Shown here: piece after piece, positions 61,242 to 64,000 of the stretch
How the letters are laid out: each line of letters opens with the position of its first letter
Position numbering within the stretch: the stretch's first letter is position 1
DNA from: Xanthobacteraceae bacterium
Lineage (GTDB): Bacteria > Pseudomonadota > Alphaproteobacteria > Rhizobiales > Xanthobacteraceae
Direction: 5' to 3'
Length of the DNA stretch: 64,000 bases
Assembly: GCA_029239875.1 (NCBI GenBank)
Contig: JARBUD010000006.1
Coordinates: 1-64,000, forward strand
The notes under the pieces: generated by a model
Database searches by the model: none
Told to the model about the DNA's origin: nothing
The model's input: only the letters and a program-made list of their open reading frames with translations
Made by a program: the position numbers and the translations under genes

Positions 61242-62038
61242 GCGAGAAGGATCTGCCGGCCGATTATGTTATCGAGGATGCTTGGCAGAAGCTTGCCGGC
61301 GTCACCCCGGCGCGTATCGCGCTGGGAAGGGCGGGGACCGGTCTGCCGACCCGCGAAGTGCTGCGCTTCGCGCTTGCCCATGCGCAGGCGCGTGACGCCG
61401 TGCACACGCCCTTCGATTCCGCGCATACGGCGCAGGAGATCGCCGCGCTCGGCTTCGAGACGGTGGAGATCGCTTCCGCCGCGCCGGCGCGCGACGCCTA
61501 TCTGCGCCGGCCCGACCTTGGGCGGCGCCTGTCGGATGAGAGCCGCGCGCTGCTGCGGGAGAAGGCGAACGGGCCGGTCGACCTCGCCATCGTGGTGGCG
61601 GACGGTCTGTCCTCCACCGCCATCCATGCGCAGGCCGTACCCTTCCTCGCCGAGTTCAAGGCGCGCATCGCGGAAGCGGGATGGCGCGTTGGGCCCGTGG
61701 CGGTGGCGAGCCAGGCCCGTGTCGCGCTCGGCGACGAGGTCGGCGAGCTGATGCAGGCCTTGGCTGTGGTGGTGCTGATCGGCGAACGACCGGGCCTGTC
61801 CTCTCCGGACAGCCTGGGCCTCTATCTCACCTTCGCCCCACGCGCTGGCCGCTCCGATGCCGAGCGCAACTGCATCTCCAATGTGCGGGGCGAGGGCCTC
61901 TCGCACGCCCATGCCGCCTTCAAGCTGGCCTGGCTGCTGAAGGAGGCGCTCGCACGGCGTCTCACGGGCGTGAGCCTCAAGGACGAGAGCGACCTGCTGC
62001 TGGTCGAAGGCCGCCCGCCGCCGGTGTGGATCGGCTAG
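61238..62038 (+). CDS. eutC: Ethanolamine ammonia-lyase small subunit
   Basis: The 266-residue subunit binds the cobalamin cofactor together with EutB. Typical blocks are [60 protein letters not shown] and [23 protein letters not shown] 61238 overlaps the eutB stop. The gene ends 1 bp before a converging small gene. Confidence 0.95.
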   Translation: MSEKDLPADYVIEDAWQKLAGVTPARIALGRAGTGLPTREVLRFALAHAQARDAVHTPFDSAHTAQEIAALGFETVEIASAAPARDAYLRRPDLGRRLSDESRALLREKANGPVDLAIVVADGLSSTAIHAQAVPFLAEFKARIAEAGWRVGPVAVASQARVALGDEVGELMQALAVVVLIGERPGLSSPDSLGLYLTFAPRAGRSDAERNCISNVRGEGLSHAHAAFKLAWLLKEALARRLTGVSLKDESDLLLVEGRPPPVWIG

Positions 62039-62039
62039 C

Positions 62040-62366
62040 TCAGGGTAGGAAGGTGAAGGTGGCGACCTCGCACACATTCACCTTGCGCTTCACCACCTTG
62101 CTGCCGTCCGAGAAGTCGGCGCGGAAATCGTAGACGCAGGCATCGGTGCCGTCGTCGATATCGGCTTCCAGCGTCTCGCCGTCTTCCAGCGTGTCGTTGG
62201 CCAGCATGTCCTCTTCCCAGCTCTCCTCGTCGACTGAGGAGGCGTAGAAGCTGGTCATGGTGTAGCCGGTCTTGTTGACGACATCGACGCGGCGGTCCTT
62301 GGCGAAGGACGGCGCGGCAAGCAGCGAGCAGGCGATGACGGCGAGCGTCAGGCGCGCAGTAGACAT
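62040..62366 (-). CDS. Small secreted acidic protein
   Basis: The 108-residue protein has a signal peptide (MSTARLTLAVIACSLLAAPS-FA, then KDRRVDVVNKTGYTM). The mature ~86 residues are acidic and beta-rich, with YASSVDEESWEEDMLANDTL and two cysteines (TDACVYDF and VNVCEVATF) likely bridged. Similar proteins are widespread and functionally unassigned in Hyphomicrobiales. Its stop converges on eutC with one base between. There is no operon partner. Confidence 0.75.
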   Translation of the reverse strand: MSTARLTLAVIACSLLAAPSFAKDRRVDVVNKTGYTMTSFYASSVDEESWEEDMLANDTLEDGETLEADIDDGTDACVYDFRADFSDGSKVVKRKVNVCEVATFTFLP

Positions 62367-62496
62367 GGAAGTGCCCCCGGATGCGGCCGCAGGATCGCAG
62401 CCGCACGCGAATCTATCGCTTTCCGTTCGGACGAAAGCAATTACACGGTAAAGTCGCGCAGCGCTTTATTCGGTACTGTGGTGCCGCGGCTACCCG

Positions 62497-62880
62497 TCAG
62501 TGCTTCCGGCCGTATTCGCCGTCCAGCCAGCGGTCGGTCAGCGCCATTCGCTGGAAGACATAGGCCACCGCCTTGATGCGGTTCACCACCGGTCCCTGCT
62601 CCCAGATATCGCCGTGCTCGAAGCCCATCATGAGGGTGTAGCGCGGCAGGGTGAGGCCGAGGAAGCGCCAGCGCACCGACTTCACCACCACGAACTCCAT
62701 GTGGAGCGCTGGCGCGGCGAGATAGCAGTAACCCTCGCTTGGCTCGAACTTCGCGGAGAGCTTCGGCGCCACGGCGGGCGTCGCCTTCTGGATCACCGCA
62801 AGTTCCGCTTCGGTGTAGGGCAGGCGCTGCAGGCGGCGGACGCTCGCCTGCATCTCGTTCAGTGACGTTCTTACGGCCAT
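62497..62880 (-). CDS. Hypothetical protein of 127 residues
   Basis: The soluble protein starts MAVRTSLNEMQASVRRLQRL and has two distinct parts: a short helical N-terminus and a conserved-looking region with FEPSEGYCYLAAPALHMEFV and RWRFLGLTLPRYTLMMGFEH, then WEQGPVVNRIKAVAYVFQRM. No known motif stands out. Start at 62880 is the first ATG of the part that looks conserved; a longer frame upstream overlaps the L,D-transpeptidase gene and is not credible. Neighbours give no functional hint. Confidence 0.6.
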   Translation of the reverse strand: MAVRTSLNEMQASVRRLQRLPYTEAELAVIQKATPAVAPKLSAKFEPSEGYCYLAAPALHMEFVVVKSVRWRFLGLTLPRYTLMMGFEHGDIWEQGPVVNRIKAVAYVFQRMALTDRWLDGEYGRKH

Positions 62881-62960
62881 GTCGTCCCGCTCGGTGTTTC
62901 CCCGCGCCCTATCTGCCGCAAGCGGACACGCGGGGAAAGCCCCGCCGGCGCGGCGCGCCG

Positions 62961-63980
62961 CTAGTCGCCGTCGAAACTGGCGACTTCGCCGCCCTTGAAG
63001 GGATCGGCGAGAGCGGCTTCGGGACGGCTGACCTCGATCTTGCTGGCCGAGGTCATGGCGGAGAGGCGCTCGGGCCCGGCCTTGCGCAGGATTTCGCGGA
63101 AGCTCGGATGCATGCCGCCATCGACATAGGCGGTCGACACGGGCGGCCGGGAGGCGGAAAGCAGCGCGATGGTCTCCTCGTCGCGCGCCCGCTTGCCGGC
63201 GACGGCGTCCTCGGCCGGATCGGGCATCATCAGCGGGCAGGGCGCCAGCGGGTCGGCCGCCGCCTCGGCCGGCTGCGAGCCGGGAGTGAAGCGGTAGCGG
63301 CCCGAGCATGCCGCCACGTTCGGCGGCTGGCGCGTCACCGCGAACAGGTCGGTGCCTTCCTTGAGGTTGCGCCAGAACGGCATGTTCGGGTCGTCGCGGT
63401 GCTCGGCGAAATTGGCCGGCGTCATGCGGAAGGGCAGGGCCTGTACCTGGAAGCTCGGCTGGCCGGCGGCGAGCGCCTCGCGCGCCACCGCGTAGACCTC
63501 GGCGATACCGTCATTGGTCATGGCGTAACAGCCGGCGGAGGTGCAGGCGCCGTGCACCATGAGCGCGGAGCCGGAATAGCCGAGCGCCTCTTCGAGCTGA
63601 TTGGGATAGCCGAGGTTGAAGGCGAGGTAGAATTGCGAGCGCGGGTTCATCAGGCCCGGCGTCACCGCATAGAAGCCCTCCGGCGCCTGGCGGTCGCCCT
63701 CGCGGGTCTTCGGGCCGAGCCTCCCGGACCAGCGGCACATCGGGTAGGTCTTGAGCAGGGCGTAGCGGCCGGAGCGGTCGCGCTTCCAGATCTCCAGCTC
63801 GCTCTCCTTCTTATAGATGCGAACCATGATCGGGTCGGCGGGGCTCATGCCCTTGGCCGCCATCTGCTGCATCAGCTTGGGCGGGATCGGCACATCCGCC
63901 CGGTCGTCATAGTCCATGCCGCCGCAACCGGCGAGGACCGCGGAGAGAAGGGCCAGCAGGGCGATGCGGAGCAGGTTCAT
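62961..63980 (-). CDS. L,D-transpeptidase (YkuD-fold) lipoprotein
   Basis: The 339-residue protein has a lipoprotein signal ending LLSAVLAGC with Cys19, so it is likely anchored in a membrane. The YkuD catalytic region includes GRLGPKTREGDRQAPEGFYAV and the motif GSALMVHGACTSAGCYAMTN, with the catalytic Cys in SAGCYAM and its His in MVHG. Such enzymes form 3-3 peptidoglycan cross-links or attach proteins to the wall. The last 110 residues are a low-complexity, Pro/Ala-rich extension. ATG at 63980 is preferred; GTG at 63998 is possible. Confidence 0.85.
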   Translation of the reverse strand: MNLLRIALLALLSAVLAGCGGMDYDDRADVPIPPKLMQQMAAKGMSPADPIMVRIYKKESELEIWKRDRSGRYALLKTYPMCRWSGRLGPKTREGDRQAPEGFYAVTPGLMNPRSQFYLAFNLGYPNQLEEALGYSGSALMVHGACTSAGCYAMTNDGIAEVYAVAREALAAGQPSFQVQALPFRMTPANFAEHRDDPNMPFWRNLKEGTDLFAVTRQPPNVAACSGRYRFTPGSQPAEAAADPLAPCPLMMPDPAEDAVAGKRARDEETIALLSASRPPVSTAYVDGGMHPSFREILRKAGPERLSAMTSASKIEVSRPEAALADPFKGGEVASFDGD

Positions 63981-64000
63981 GATGGCTCGCTTAGCCACGC

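Noticed and set aside
1-64000. CRISPR array, prophage, insertion sequence or toxin-antitoxin/defence system
   Set aside because: No regularly spaced repeats, transposase, integrase, phage structural or defence-type proteins were recognised; the repeats found are dispersed intergenic palindromes.

Overview
The window is a 64 kb stretch of a GC-rich alphaproteobacterial chromosome. DivK, EipB (DUF1849), DUF3572, DUF983, DUF6455, GatCAB and the order of the core genes point to Hyphomicrobiales. A Xanthobacteraceae-like genus is my best guess but is not proven. Gene density is high. No integrase, transposase, prophage, plasmid origin, CRISPR array or rRNA was found. The only RNA gene recognised is tRNA-Ser(GCU) at 36201-36292. 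Several apparent long reading frames opposite real genes are artefacts of high GC.

Layout. 1-5.8 kb: the 3' end of clpA, an AzlCD branched-chain amino-acid exporter, then a leftward run of HIT, COG3146 acyltransferase-like, glycerophosphodiesterase and RidA genes, and the envelope protein EipB. 5.8-24.2 kb: a core information-processing block (dinB, DUF3572, divK, rpmG, an MFS gene, NUDIX, DUF983, rnr, topA, dprA, plsY, a pyrC-like gene, pyrB, an AEC transporter, ruvX). Three things break this block: pleD is absent between divK and rpmG, an EmrB-type MFS gene sits between rnr and topA, and a small gene sits between topA and dprA. 24.3-32.6 kb: an MBL-fold hydrolase, an unknown winged-helix protein, two small secreted proteins, gatC-gatA-chorismate mutase, and gatB with a GNAT gene. 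32.8-36.3 kb: a secreted triple Cys-module protein, the FetAB iron exporter, a glutathione S-transferase and the tRNA. 37.1-40.2 kb: a four-gene run (PPK2, an unknown protein, a DUF3302-like membrane protein and an HlyD-type fusion protein). 40.2-43.8 kb: an MFS gene, a membrane protein with a putative permuted papain-like domain, and a PAS-GGDEF diguanylate cyclase. 44.0-52.1 kb: a complete potassium-scavenging cluster (a micropeptide, kdpF, A, B, C, D, E) with a KdpE-like direct repeat upstream. 52.1-64 kb: accessory metabolism (a VOC protein behind a LexA-like box, MHS and OxlT-like transporters, a ureohydrolase with a nitrilase-family enzyme, an alpha/beta hydrolase, eutBC) and an L,D-transpeptidase lipoprotein.

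Nine copies of two families of palindromic intergenic repeats (family A with a CTCATCCTGAGG-type end, family B with a CGTCATsCCsGG-type end) lie between genes, mostly at operon ends.

The signals most worth testing are the LexA-type box of the VOC gene, the KdpE-type box with the extra micropeptide, the pyrC-like gene without its metal-binding histidines, the HdeD-like/papain-like fusion, and the PPK2-HlyD gene group. I did not find a clearly new multi-gene defence or mobile system.
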